A DNA stretch of 52,359 nucleotides from CAYRFF01 sp964436125 (GCA_964436125.1 CAYTBT010000022.1:1-52359); one strand, 5' to 3'; numbered from the stretch's first letter, positions 35,776 to 45,722 are shown. Made by a program: numbers and translations. The notes: generated from the letters alone by a model not told the origin.

Positions 35776-35814
35776 AAAGGACATATCCTAAGCGTAGCTT
35801 AGGATATGTCCTTT
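35776..35814. terminator. bidirectional terminator
   Basis: Perfect 18-bp stem AAAGGACATATCCTAAGC with loop GTA. On the minus strand it is followed by TTTTC. It serves the converging lipoprotein and dodecin genes. Confidence 0.8.
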
Positions 35815-35867
35815 ATAATTACTATAGTCCTATTGTTTGCTAGGCTATATCTAGATGTAAGACAAGA

Positions 35868-36068
35868 CTAGTCCACACTGAAAGTAACCTTAAGATTGAC
35901 TCTGTAAGAAGTAACTTTATTGTTGTCGATGACAACACTCTGATCTTGGACGTAAGCTGACTTTACATTTTTTACTGTTGAAGCCACTTTTTCAATCCCT
36001 TTCTTTGTTGCATCTTCCCAACTTTCTGAAGAATTGGATAATACTTCAATTACTTTTAATACTGCCAT
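35868..36068 (-). CDS. dodecin (flavin-binding protein)
   Basis: 66 residues, the normal dodecin size. VIEVLSNSSESWEDATKKGIEKVASTVKNV contains the Trp that stacks on flavin, and VQDQSVVIDNNKVTSYRVNLKVTFSVD is the beta hairpin with the Q-containing binding strand. It forms dodecameric shells that store or buffer FMN/riboflavin in other bacteria. Single gene, ATG start, convergent with the small lipoprotein gene. Confidence 0.93.
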   Translation of the reverse strand: MAVLKVIEVLSNSSESWEDATKKGIEKVASTVKNVKSAYVQDQSVVIDNNKVTSYRVNLKVTFSVD

Positions 36069-36360
36069 AATTTTCTATGTTTTGAATGATTAACTAATAT
36101 CCCGAATCACACAATCGAGGTATGAGCAAGAGGAATTATTTTTCAATAAATGATAAACCGAAACGATGTTTCACAATGATAGATAGTGCCGATTATCAAA
36201 TTTTCGCAGCACATTGAACCCAATTTTTATCCATAGGACTCCTACGGTACTTGATCAGATCCTCCTATCGATCACCACAATGCCGGATTATTAACCTTGT
36301 TTTTCTCTCATCAATGAATGTCCGGGTATTTCTGAATAAACGCAAGGTACAAAAAAATAA

Positions 36361-37356
36361 TTACTTCAATGCATTGAGTTCTATCGTAGCGCGATTGTCA
36401 TCCTTGGGCAGGAGGTTCCATGCCTGAATAAAATCCTCCTTGGCAGATGCGGTATCGCCGAGAAGTTTGGAGCTAATACCGCGATATAAATAGGCATCTC
36501 CACTTGCGGGATCGACGAGAATAGTCGTATTGAATGCATTATAAGCCTTTTTGACGGAATCTTGTTCAAGATAAAGTAAACCCAGGTTAAAATGTGCAGG
36601 TGGATATTGAGGAAACTTCTTGATAATACTTTTATATTCTTCCTTGGCACTTTTAAGCTTTCCGTTCTGGTGGTAATAATAGGCTATGGCGAGATATGCA
36701 TCTTTTTTCTGTGGAGCAATATCGATGGCATTCTGATACATTTTGAGTGCGATCTTGTTGTTTTGATTGGCGAGGATATCACCCATTGCAATCCATGCGG
36801 CTCGATTATCGGCATTCAACTCAGTTACGCGCTGGTAGTTTTTCATGGCATTGGCAGTATCGCCGATTTCGTCATAGATGAGCGCTTTCTCCATAAAAGC
36901 TTTTGGATTCTGTGGATTGCGCTTGATGACGACATTGAGATTGGTCAATGCAGGGAGATATTGCTTTACGATGAACTGAAAATGCGCAAGCTTGATATGC
37001 GCTTCATCGGAATCTGGGAATCGATTACCGGCTTTTCTGAGCACGGCAATGGCATCCTTGGATTGTAGGTCCCTGAGGAGGATGTCGGCCTTGGTAAACC
37101 AGTATTTTAAAACCGAACTATCCTTTGCTATCGCTCTGTCGATGTCCTTAATCGCGAGATTATTGGCCTTGTTGTTGAAGTAAAACATCGCCCTTTGATA
37201 ATAAAGTCCTGCATTGCTCGTATCCTTCTCTATCTGCCGGGTTAGATATTCCAGCCTTTTATCCTGTGTGGGTTCCGTAGTGGTGTCATTCTCTTGATTA
37301 TTGCAGGCAATTGTCAATATTACCACCAAGAAAAGAAGATAGCTTATTCTATGCAT
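36361..37356 (-). CDS. TPR-repeat lipoprotein
   Basis: From the ATG at 37356 (MHRISYLLFLVVILTIAC) a lipoprotein signal precedes about eight tetratricopeptide repeats, e.g. AGLYYQRAMFYFNNKANNLAI, PKAFMEKALIYDEIGDTANA, PPAHFNLGLLYLEQDSVKKA and GDAYLYRGISSKLLGDTASA. It is a periplasmic scaffold; the partner is unknown. The frame extends 21 codons upstream, but that part has no signal-like start. Its start is only 24 bp from the divergent start at 37381, so promoters must lie inside the neighbouring coding sequence. Confidence 0.82.
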   Translation of the reverse strand: MHRISYLLFLVVILTIACNNQENDTTTEPTQDKRLEYLTRQIEKDTSNAGLYYQRAMFYFNNKANNLAIKDIDRAIAKDSSVLKYWFTKADILLRDLQSKDAIAVLRKAGNRFPDSDEAHIKLAHFQFIVKQYLPALTNLNVVIKRNPQNPKAFMEKALIYDEIGDTANAMKNYQRVTELNADNRAAWIAMGDILANQNNKIALKMYQNAIDIAPQKKDAYLAIAYYYHQNGKLKSAKEEYKSIIKKFPQYPPAHFNLGLLYLEQDSVKKAYNAFNTTILVDPASGDAYLYRGISSKLLGDTASAKEDFIQAWNLLPKDDNRATIELNALK

Positions 37357-37380
37357 AATAAATTTGTCTATGTTTGTACT

Positions 37381-38991
37381 ATGTGGTGCAAAGTTAAACA
37401 GCCAATTCTTATTGTCCATGTATTTCTCATGCTCCTTTTTATAATTCCCATATCGGGACAGGATTATGAGATATTACCCGCTCCTTCCGGTACGGGCGAT
37501 CAGAAAATTCAGCAATTAATCCAGGATGCCGACACCTCAATACTGGTAATGTATGGAGATGGCATTTATACCTGGGATTCCGTGGAATATTCTTATCCAC
37601 AGAATGCAACACTCATTTTTACAACGACAATGGAGAAAAAATATCCATTGAAGAGTATGCTTTTTTCATCTCCGGTCGATAAGGTTGAAATCACACACTT
37701 TGTGCCATACGAGAACTCCTTCCTTATTCTCGGCAGCTATGTCAATGAATTAAAGGTCGATGGACAAGTGCTTGTCCGGAACACCCGTGCCTCAGATGGC
37801 ATATTTATCATGTTGACCGACAGAGATTTTAATCTGCTTGATTTTACGCATTATGAAGGCGGTTTGGTCGCGCTTCCGGAGACGATTCACATCACGGAAG
37901 GAAGGCTCGTGCTGCCCATTTCTCTCCATGGCAAACTCTACTTCAAGGGTGATGTAATTCATTCGGGACAGGATGAAAGTTTATTGTTTTTATGGCATAC
38001 ACTGGATAATTTAGCTTACGCAAATGTGGATTCATTTCCCTCCATAGATAATTTTCACATCGGTGATTACGGCTGGAAAGGCGATACTTTATATATTGCA
38101 GGGCAATTCCGCGACAGCATTATCACTCGCGATGATTCCCTGTACAATGGTGGCCATTTTCCCGATCCGGTCATACTTCTCTACACAATTCAAGAAGGCA
38201 TGATAAATGGTATTTCATTTCAGGGTTCCTATGGTGGCATGGCAAACCGACTTTTAATTGCCGGCGATACAGTAATTATCGCGGGGAATTTTATAGGTGG
38301 ATTGGTTCCGGAAGTGGGCGAGATTATTTCCATCGGCGAAGAGCCGGGGATATATGCCTTTGTCTATATTGCAGGCGAATATCGTGGCGCGCAGGTCCTT
38401 TCATCGAGAGCTTTTATTTCGCTCAGCTCTGCGCATTATCTAGGCGGTAGGTTATTCATGACGATGAGCTTTGTGAAAGAAGTGAGGTACGGGGATAAAG
38501 AGCTTCAAGATGCTACGATGGAAAGCGCTTATGCACTACTCGAGCTAGCTGATTTTCAGGAAAGAGGGAAGCTTGAATTAATTCCTTACCGTGGAACGGG
38601 CAACTTTCCATTTGTTTTTTTGAGAGATGGAAAGTTAGAGATATTCGGGACGATTAACGGTTATAATATAAGAACAGAGGAACAAAGCGATGGGATGGAC
38701 GTCATCCATTTGCGGGAGCTGAATCGGACTGCATCAACCTGGGCGAGTCCTTATTCCGGAGAAGTGCGTTTATATCCACAACCGGCATCAGATTATGTAA
38801 AAGTTGAGGGACTTCAGCGGGGGACGAGGATTTATTATGCGGTTTATGGGATGGATGGTCGCCTTGTACGTCGAGGTGAATACCGAGGGCAAATAAGCTT
38901 AAATGCGCTTCAATCACAGGTATATATGATAGTTTTATATACAGAAAAAGGCCGCAGACTTGCGTCCCGGCCTTGTATTATCCTTCATTAA
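37381..38991 (+). CDS. type IX-secreted protein of unknown function
   Basis: About 536 residues from ATG 37381. Signal peptide QPILIVHVFLMLLFIIPISG, then a beta-rich region with recurring segments (FLILGSYVNELKVDGQVLV, DTLYIAGQFRDSIIT, DTVIIAGNFIGG) that resemble beta-propeller-like repeats. A sorting domain follows at the C-terminus (EVRLYPQPASDYVKVEGL, VYGMDGRLVRRGEYRGQISLNAL). Expected to be exported by the type IX system to the surface. No enzyme motif recognised. Its last codons contain the terminator of the converging DUF937 gene. Confidence 0.75.
   Translation: MWCKVKQPILIVHVFLMLLFIIPISGQDYEILPAPSGTGDQKIQQLIQDADTSILVMYGDGIYTWDSVEYSYPQNATLIFTTTMEKKYPLKSMLFSSPVDKVEITHFVPYENSFLILGSYVNELKVDGQVLVRNTRASDGIFIMLTDRDFNLLDFTHYEGGLVALPETIHITEGRLVLPISLHGKLYFKGDVIHSGQDESLLFLWHTLDNLAYANVDSFPSIDNFHIGDYGWKGDTLYIAGQFRDSIITRDDSLYNGGHFPDPVILLYTIQEGMINGISFQGSYGGMANRLLIAGDTVIIAGNFIGGLVPEVGEIISIGEEPGIYAFVYIAGEYRGAQVLSSRAFISLSSAHYLGGRLFMTMSFVKEVRYGDKELQDATMESAYALLELADFQERGKLELIPYRGTGNFPFVFLRDGKLEIFGTINGYNIRTEEQSDGMDVIHLRELNRTASTWASPYSGEVRLYPQPASDYVKVEGLQRGTRIYYAVYGMDGRLVRRGEYRGQISLNALQSQVYMIVLYTEKGRRLASRPCIILH
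38948..38974 (-). terminator. terminator of the DUF937 gene, inside the opposite gene
   Basis: AAGGCCG/CGGCCTT stem; on the minus strand it is followed by TTTCTG. It lies within the last 15 codons of the converging plus-strand gene. Confidence 0.65.
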
Positions 38992-38998
38992 AATCGGC

Positions 38999-39610
38999 TT
39001 ATCGCTTAAAAAAGGAACCCAATAAGGATGAACCTATGCTTGTCAACTCATTGAGGACGCTGCCATCGCCATCGCTATCGAGAAACTTCATAATCATACC
39101 GAAATTGGAATCTTGACCTTGCTTTTCCGAAACTGCGCCCGTAAGCAATGAAGTCAAGCCACTCGCGCCGAGATTACCTTGGCTTTTCTGCTTTCCTAGC
39201 GCACCCATCACAAGTGGAGCAAGGGTTGATAAAATGCTGCCTGCGCCAGACTTATTCAGCCCACTGAGCTTGGATATCATGCCGGTAACATTCCCGAGAT
39301 TTCCACCGAGTATATGGCTCAGAATTCCAGCACCATCCGTTGTCTTTGGATTGGCAGCTTGTTGATTTCCCAGCAGCATACCGCCGAGGTTGTTCAAGAT
39401 TGATCCATCGTGATCCCTTTCAAGTGCTTGCGCTAGTTGCTCAGCTTGTTGTGGATCCTGCACGTTCTTAGAAAGCGCTCCTATAAGTGTGGAAATTGCT
39501 CCTTCAGCTGCTGCTGCTGTCTGCTCCTTGCTTCCCCCGACCTTATCGGCTAGCTGTGAAATAAACTGGTCAGATAATTGACCTTTTACCATATCGATTA
39601 AATTACTCAT
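38999..39610 (-). CDS. DUF937 / YidB-like protein
   Basis: 203 residues. The N-terminal DUF937 domain (IDMVKGQLSDQFISQLADKVGG, EGAISTLIGALSKNVQDPQQA) is followed by glycine-rich segments (GILSHILGGNLGNVTGMISKLSGLNKSGAGSIL) and a C-terminal half ending FLDSDGDGSVLNEL. DSDGDGSV resembles a calcium-binding loop. No signal peptide. Function unknown. The gene ends 8 bp from the converging sorting-domain gene. Confidence 0.85.
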   Translation of the reverse strand: MSNLIDMVKGQLSDQFISQLADKVGGSKEQTAAAAEGAISTLIGALSKNVQDPQQAEQLAQALERDHDGSILNNLGGMLLGNQQAANPKTTDGAGILSHILGGNLGNVTGMISKLSGLNKSGAGSILSTLAPLVMGALGKQKSQGNLGASGLTSLLTGAVSEKQGQDSNFGMIMKFLDSDGDGSVLNELTSIGSSLLGSFFKR

Positions 39611-40043
39611 AAATTGGTTTTAATGTGTTATAAAATGTATTTTACTAGATATTTTGGTATCGCAGTCTGAAATCTAAATCTTGCTTTCAAGCTGTGAAAA
39701 TTGTGTGCCTGCATCAACTCATCAAGATATCTACAAGAATTTTACCCTGATCGTCCATTTTTCCCTTTTTAAAATCTTTCCTTGAAAATCTGTTAAAATT
39801 GTGCGGCAAACATAAAATCCACTCCTCAATAACTCTTGGAATCATATCGGAGCGTATCACGAGAACTTATGTTTTCACCATAAACAAATCACTATAACTA
39901 ATAATAATAGGAGGTAAATCGTTCATTTTGAGCAGATTTTATGCCGTGTTTATAGAAATTAGCTCAGAGAAAAATACAAGATAAAGATATATTATATATA
40001 TTTGTAATGTAAGAACGTTTATAAATCAGAAGAAAAGATTCCT
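39611..40043. other. divergent intergenic region, DUF937 / glucosaminidase
   Basis: 433 bp, AT-rich, no gene. TATATTTG at 39997-40004 is a plausible -7 box for the glucosaminidase, but no TTTG lies 19 bp upstream. Confidence 0.45.
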
Positions 40044-41303
40044 ATGCGTAGAAGTTTCCTCCTTATCTGTTTTCTAGCGATAATTTCCGGGATACAAGCA
40101 CAGAATAGTGCTTATGAAGCTTATATCCAGCGATTTAAGGATATAGCAATAGAAGAAATGCAACGCACAGGCATTCCGGCCAGCATAAAACTCGCGCAGG
40201 GATTAATCGAGTCCAATGCCGGGCGCAGCGACCTTGCACGCCTTGCCAATAATCATTTCGGGATGAAGTGCGGCGGAGATTGGAACGGCGGAACTTATTA
40301 CAAGAAAGATGATGATTATAGGAATGGACGATTGATAAAATCGTGCTTTCGGCGATATAGTAATCCGGAGGAGAGCTATGTTGCACATTCGGAATTCTTG
40401 CGGGATCCGGACAAGGCCTACAGATATGGTTTTCTATTCAGGCTTAATCCTACGGATTATCGGAGCTGGGCTTATGGATTATTAAAGGCCGGTTATGCGA
40501 CCAATCCACGTTATGCAAGGCTCTTGATCAAGGTAATTGAAGACTATCAATTGTACAGATATGATAAGCCCATTACCGATGCTGAACTTGTTATGGAGAA
40601 ATCCTACCTTCCTCATATTTTAAAGATAAATGATGTGGAATACGTCATTGCTGAAGATGGGGATTCACCGCGGAGCTTATCCATGGATTTCAACGTCCCG
40701 GTAAACCGGATTTTAAAATACAATGAACATCTTTATGATGCCGATCAGCAATTGAATAGTGGTACGCGGGTGTATCTGCAGCGAAAACGCAGTGGTTTCC
40801 GTGGAAAGAAGAAATATCACTATGTGAAAACAGGTGAAACAATGTTTTCTATTTCTCAACAATATGGAATCCGCTTGAAAAGCCTTTACCGGAAGAATAA
40901 AATGGAGATGGGAACTGAACCGGCAATAGGAGAGAGGATAAAATTACGTGGTTGGGCATTATTTTCAAGCCGGCCGACATTGCGTTCAGAGAAGAACACG
41001 ATTCTTCCGCAAGCACCGGACAAATCTCTGGAGAAAGATGAACAGATTGAGATCAATATTCCCGATGAGAAAGAATTTGATACAGATTCACGGAAAGAAC
41101 TGAAAGAAGAAAAGCAGAAAGTCGCCAATCCCGTTCCGTATAATCCCTATCAAGGGAAACCGCGATATTATACGGTGAAAAAAGGGGATAATCTCTACGA
41201 TATCTCCAGGAAATACAATACGACCGTGAAGAAAATCATCAAATTAAATAAACTCGATGGAACCCTTATTTATCCGGGACAGATACTACGCATTGAACCA
41301 TGA
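40044..41303 (+). CDS. secreted glucosaminidase with LysM domains
   Basis: Peptidoglycan hydrolase, 419 residues. Signal peptide MRRSFLLICFLAIISGIQAQ, then a glucosaminidase domain (about 22-175) with the catalytic glutamate in KLAQGLIESNAGRSDLA and NNHFGMKCGGDW, YSNPEESYVAHSEFL downstream. Three LysM-like segments follow: a weak one (about 199-250), YHYVKTGETMFSISQQYG near 270, and a clear C-terminal YYTVKKGDNLYDISRKYN near 374. It probably cleaves cell-wall glycan during growth or division in the periplasm. Stand-alone transcription is likely. Confidence 0.92.
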   Translation: MRRSFLLICFLAIISGIQAQNSAYEAYIQRFKDIAIEEMQRTGIPASIKLAQGLIESNAGRSDLARLANNHFGMKCGGDWNGGTYYKKDDDYRNGRLIKSCFRRYSNPEESYVAHSEFLRDPDKAYRYGFLFRLNPTDYRSWAYGLLKAGYATNPRYARLLIKVIEDYQLYRYDKPITDAELVMEKSYLPHILKINDVEYVIAEDGDSPRSLSMDFNVPVNRILKYNEHLYDADQQLNSGTRVYLQRKRSGFRGKKKYHYVKTGETMFSISQQYGIRLKSLYRKNKMEMGTEPAIGERIKLRGWALFSSRPTLRSEKNTILPQAPDKSLEKDEQIEINIPDEKEFDTDSRKELKEEKQKVANPVPYNPYQGKPRYYTVKKGDNLYDISRKYNTTVKKIIKLNKLDGTLIYPGQILRIEP

Positions 41304-41461
41304 AATATGGATCAAGCGGAATTGTCTTGTGATGATTGCCGGCTTCTGGATTGAAAATGCACGACAAACAAGAATAAAGCGCAATTCCATCGGGAATTTT
41401 ATGCCTTTGTCTCTTCAATTTGTGCTATTTTCCTATATTTGACCATCTTAAAGGAAAAAGT

Positions 41462-42163
41462 ATGAAGCGAATAATACTAGCGATATTTATTATATGCACA
41501 AGTTTCTATACAACGGAGCTCGTGGGGCAATCTTACGCATTTGGGTTTAAAGGTGGACCATCATTGAATAATCAGACCTGGTCAATGCAAGGAGGGGACA
41601 GGGCACTTCTCCTCGCGTATTTTGGTGATATTTATATTGAGTCGGCGAGTTCAGAGAAATATGCATTCGGTGCATCACTCGGATATCATATCAGGGGCAG
41701 TGCGCAGAAATTCTCCGGTGGACAAAACATCAATGGAGGGTTTAATAGTGCAGTGCGGTATCCATCGCGACTGGGAAATGCTTCTTTGCTCGTCTATATG
41801 AAGCAGTACTTTGTACGTCCCAATACGGAGAATAGATACTACTATTTTCTCGGTGGACGACTGGAGTATAATCTGATGAAAGACATGGGGAGATATGCGA
41901 TATTTGCTCCACTCGTAAAAGACTTCACTTATGGAATTACCGTGGGCGGCGGATATGACTTTGCTTTTGGAGATTTGTGGGGAGGATTTGCGGAGATATC
42001 GATAGCGCCGGACTTTGGAAAGCAGATTTATGTGCCTCAATCGACAATTCCGGATCCACAGACCGGTACGCAGATGGTAATTGAGGAAGGCGCGGTATTT
42101 AATTTTTCCATTGAGCTTGCTGTGGGCTTGAGGCTTATGCACATTATTCACTATGTAGATTAA
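41462..42163 (+). CDS. outer-membrane beta-barrel protein (PorT/OmpA-barrel-like)
   Basis: From ATG 41462 (MKRIILAIFIICTSFYTTELVGQ) a signal peptide leads into about 210 residues of alternating strands: SYAFGFKGGPSLNNQTW, ASLGYHIRGSAQKF, YYYFLGGRLEYNLM, GGGYDFAFGDLWGGFAEIS and a C-terminal strand FSIELAVGLRLMHIIHY. This is the small outer-membrane barrel type common in Bacteroidota. It follows the glucosaminidase by 158 bp. Function unknown. Confidence 0.72.
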   Translation: MKRIILAIFIICTSFYTTELVGQSYAFGFKGGPSLNNQTWSMQGGDRALLLAYFGDIYIESASSEKYAFGASLGYHIRGSAQKFSGGQNINGGFNSAVRYPSRLGNASLLVYMKQYFVRPNTENRYYYFLGGRLEYNLMKDMGRYAIFAPLVKDFTYGITVGGGYDFAFGDLWGGFAEISIAPDFGKQIYVPQSTIPDPQTGTQMVIEEGAVFNFSIELAVGLRLMHIIHYVD

Positions 42164-42279
42164 TCACTGGAGAATACCTGTATCCACGGGAGGGATAATT
42201 CGCCTTGAAAAGAATAATCGGAGCAGACTATCTTGAAAAAGAGGAATTTGCATATACCTGAAGAGATAATAAGTTCATA

Positions 42280-45099
42280 ATGCAGCTCATATTTGATCCA
42301 GCACAGTTTCGGCAACTAAGATGTCCATTTTATTTCTATGAGAGGAAAATGAAGAATGGGCGATATGCCGTAAAGAAGAAAAAATGTACTACCTCTTCCC
42401 TGATGACATATTTTAATCAGAGAACGACGGAAGGTGTCCGGAGTATTGATAAGCTTTTTGGCAGCAGTCTCGATGTTGAAATAGAAAAATACAAGCGCAA
42501 TTACCACCGTTTAAACTTAAAGTCAGGTATTGATGCCTATGTCGAGCGTCAATTATTGAGATATTACTACAAAAATCTGCAGAAAATATTTCGAGCTCTG
42601 GAACGCACACAGTCTGTTTATCATCGATACCGCGATGCATCGGGTCGCTATAGAAGTGAACCGGCCGGCTTTCTACCGTCAGTACGCCCCAGACTCGTAT
42701 TTAAACTTGATAAAGATCGCGGAAAGGTAAAGATTGAAACTGATTTTGAAATAAGGGATAAGATATATGATAGCAGTCAGATTGAACGTAATGGCCCTAT
42801 ATTGCGTCAAGGAAATATGTTTTACCTTCTCAGTAAAAGTGACTGGAATCTACTGAAAAAGCTTGATAAAGAAGAAAATATCAGTCTCAAGCGCTTTACG
42901 GATAAATATTATGAGCAATTGAAGCCCTATTCCACCGATTTCAGCAAGATTTATGATGTGGAAGAATTCTCCGTAGAAGCAGAGATGAAAATACGGATAT
43001 CGGAGTTAAGCAACAATCTCCTGCTCTTTGTGCCTATCTGGGAATATGATGGTTATGACATAGAAGGAGAAGGCGACTCGTTTACGGTATTGGAAGGGAT
43101 GAAGCAGAAAGTTTACCTGCGAGATAAGCAAGCGGAGCAAGAATCGCTTGACTTCATGCGTGGAGCACATCCCAAGTTTAAAGGACAAGATCAATTCTAC
43201 CTGACATTTGCGGAAGCTTCCAAAAACAACTGGTTCTTTCATTTCTATTACAATCAGCTGAAGGATAATTTCACGGTGGAAGGGATGGATATGTTGCAAT
43301 ATTTCAGGCCTTCACAACACAGTGTTGAAAGTGATTTTAGTATTATCGGTGCAGATGGAGATGTGATTATTGCTGAGTTTAAAACATACTTCGGGGAGGA
43401 GCTCGTGAATAACAAGGTCTTGCAATCATCATTGAATTCGGGCAATAAATTTGTCTTGCTCAAGGATAATTATCTGGGAATCCTCACGGAAGAATGGCTG
43501 GACAAATATGGGATTTATGCTCGCATGGGACAGTTTAAGGGCGATGAAGTCCGGCTGGCTAAGTGGCTCTTTTTATCCGATTCAGAAGAAGAATTCTCCG
43601 ATGAACTCGTTGAGGTATTGCCGGGAGATTGGCTCGAGAAATGGAAAAAATGGAATTCTACGGAAGATGAATTGTATGCACTGCCGGAAACGGTACAGGC
43701 TGAATTGCGTAATTATCAGCAGAAGGGATATGAGTGGTTTAATATGATGGCTGAAATCGGTGCCGGCACATTGATGGCGGATGATATGGGGCTGGGAAAA
43801 ACGCTTCAAGCATTGAGTAGCTTGACATATTGGCAGGAGGCGGATCCGACCGCGCAGACTTTGATTATATGTCCCGCTTCCTTGATTTATAACTGGAAAA
43901 GCGAGATTGAGAAGTTTACACCGCACCTGAAACTCTATATTTACCACGGTCAAGATCGCGATATTTCCGATTTTATGGGGAGCGATGCACATTTTATGAT
44001 CACTTCTTATGCGACTGTACGCAATGATGTGGATAAGCTTATGCAAATGTCGTGGGGAACCATTGTCCTTGATGAAAGTCATCGGATTAAAAATTATAAA
44101 GCCAAGCAGACAGAGGCTGTCCTCTCATTGCGAGGGAAACGACGCATTATACTCAACGGTACGCCTATCATGAATTCAATTGCTGAATTGTTTCCGCAAT
44201 TTCACTTTTTACTGCCGCAATTGTTCCCTTCTCGGAATCAATTTGTGAAGCAATTTGTCAACCCGATTGAAAAGGATAATGATGAAGGCCGGATGGACTT
44301 GTTGAAGCGCATCAGCGATCCGTTCTTGCTGCGGAGGACAAAGGAAAAAGTTGCCAAGGACTTGCCTGCCAAGACGGAAACCGTGCTATGGTGTGAGATG
44401 AAGGATGACCAGAGGCAAGCATATGAGGATCTTAAGGCTATGATTAAACGGAATGTCCTTGTAGATATAAAGGAAAAAGGCCTCCAGAAAGCAAAGTTCG
44501 GTGTATTGCAAGGGATAACGAAGCTCCGACAGTTGTGCAGTTCTCCGCATTTGTTGCAGGATGAACCCGATTATCGCGCTGCTTCCTCCATTAAAATTGA
44601 AAATCTTATCGATACCTTGACTTCCGACCTCGCGGAAAGTAAAGCCATTATTTTTACACAATTTCTAGGAACATTGGACGCATTAAAAGAGAAAATGGAC
44701 GAGAAAGGAATTACTTACCGTAGTTTCAGCGGAAAAACAAGCGCGGAGAAAAGGATGAAACGGGTTGCAGAATTTCAAGCTGAGGATTCGGATATCCGCG
44801 TATTTATCCTGTCGCTGATGGCGGGAAACTCCGGCATCAACCTCACCAATGCCAATTACGTTTTCCTCGTCGAGCCCTGGTGGAATAAGGCCATACAACA
44901 ACAAGCCATCGATCGAGTACACAGGATAGGACAGGACCAGAATGTATTTGCCTATAATATGATCTGCAGAGATACGATAGAAGAGAAAATCCGCATTTTA
45001 CAGGAGAAAAAACAAGCTCTTTCTGAAGAGGTAATCAGCAGTGATCAAGGTCTTTTAAAGCAGTTGACGGAGGAGGATATTGCCTTTTTATTTGAGTAG
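42280..45099 (+). CDS. SNF2-family DEAD/DEAH-like helicase
   Basis: 939 residues. The N-terminal half (1-450) is a long region without recognised motifs. The SWI2/SNF2 ATPase follows: LMADDMGLGKTLQAL near residue 500, IICPASLIYNW, VLDESHRIKNYKAKQ near 597, LNGTPIMNSIAELF, and helicase-C motifs KAIIFTQFLGTLDAL, SLMAGNSGINLTNANYVFLVEPWWN and AIDRVHRIGQDQNVFAYNMI. It is expected to translocate on double-stranded DNA; the bacterial group includes RapA-like transcription-recycling proteins. No zinc-finger SWIM domain and no nuclease are seen. It is not embedded in a defence island. Confidence 0.9.
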   Translation: MQLIFDPAQFRQLRCPFYFYERKMKNGRYAVKKKKCTTSSLMTYFNQRTTEGVRSIDKLFGSSLDVEIEKYKRNYHRLNLKSGIDAYVERQLLRYYYKNLQKIFRALERTQSVYHRYRDASGRYRSEPAGFLPSVRPRLVFKLDKDRGKVKIETDFEIRDKIYDSSQIERNGPILRQGNMFYLLSKSDWNLLKKLDKEENISLKRFTDKYYEQLKPYSTDFSKIYDVEEFSVEAEMKIRISELSNNLLLFVPIWEYDGYDIEGEGDSFTVLEGMKQKVYLRDKQAEQESLDFMRGAHPKFKGQDQFYLTFAEASKNNWFFHFYYNQLKDNFTVEGMDMLQYFRPSQHSVESDFSIIGADGDVIIAEFKTYFGEELVNNKVLQSSLNSGNKFVLLKDNYLGILTEEWLDKYGIYARMGQFKGDEVRLAKWLFLSDSEEEFSDELVEVLPGDWLEKWKKWNSTEDELYALPETVQAELRNYQQKGYEWFNMMAEIGAGTLMADDMGLGKTLQALSSLTYWQEADPTAQTLIICPASLIYNWKSEIEKFTPHLKLYIYHGQDRDISDFMGSDAHFMITSYATVRNDVDKLMQMSWGTIVLDESHRIKNYKAKQTEAVLSLRGKRRIILNGTPIMNSIAELFPQFHFLLPQLFPSRNQFVKQFVNPIEKDNDEGRMDLLKRISDPFLLRRTKEKVAKDLPAKTETVLWCEMKDDQRQAYEDLKAMIKRNVLVDIKEKGLQKAKFGVLQGITKLRQLCSSPHLLQDEPDYRAASSIKIENLIDTLTSDLAESKAIIFTQFLGTLDALKEKMDEKGITYRSFSGKTSAEKRMKRVAEFQAEDSDIRVFILSLMAGNSGINLTNANYVFLVEPWWNKAIQQQAIDRVHRIGQDQNVFAYNMICRDTIEEKIRILQEKKQALSEEVISSDQGLLKQLTEEDIAFLFE

Positions 45100-45722
45100 T
45101 GGTTCTGTGCCCTAGCTCCACATTTCTCACCTGTTAATGTGCTGATCGTAATCCGTAAGGCTGCGATGAGGCTCGGCGCAACGCTCGTGACCGGTACGAT
45201 AAGCAATGAGCAATTTTCAATGAGCAATTATCAATGAGCAATGGACAATGGATAATGGATAATGAACAATGGGTAATGACTCAAGGCGAGACTATGAGCT
45301 CAGCTTGCTGAGTGAGATAGCTCGACCTAGTCCGCCGAGGCGGAATGATGAATTATGGATTGCTTCAACTTTTCAACCTTTCAACTCAATAGCATATAAC
45401 GTAATCAGCCAATGGCTAATGGCCAATGGCTAATGGCAATGAGCAATGAGCAATGTGCAATGAGCAAAGAACAATGGATAATGGATAATGACTCAAGGCG
45501 AGACTACAAGCTCAGCTTGCTGAGTGAGATAGCTCGACCTAGTCCGCCGAGGCGAAATGATGAATTATGGATTGCTTCAATTCTTCAACCTTTCAACTCA
45601 ATAGCATATAACGTAATCAGCCAATGGCTAATGGCAATGAACAATGAGCCGTTTACCCGTTACCGATCACCGATTACCCGTTACCGATCACCGATTACCC
45701 GTTACCGATTACCGATCACCCG
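45100..45722. repeat. degenerate tandem repeats with a 145-bp direct duplication
   Basis: CAATGAGCAATGG-type and GGATAATGG-type short repeats flank two copies of a 145-bp segment (45278-45422 and 45490-45634) that contains the hairpin CTCAGCttGCTGAG. The end is made of CGATTACCGATCACC-type repeats (45650-45740), the reverse complement of those at 11760 and 21390. No gene. Confidence 0.8.

Noticed and set aside
42280..45099. SNF2 helicase as part of an anti-phage system
   Set aside because: Neighbours are an outer-membrane protein and a TlpA-like thioredoxin gene; no nuclease, methylase or sensor gene is adjacent.
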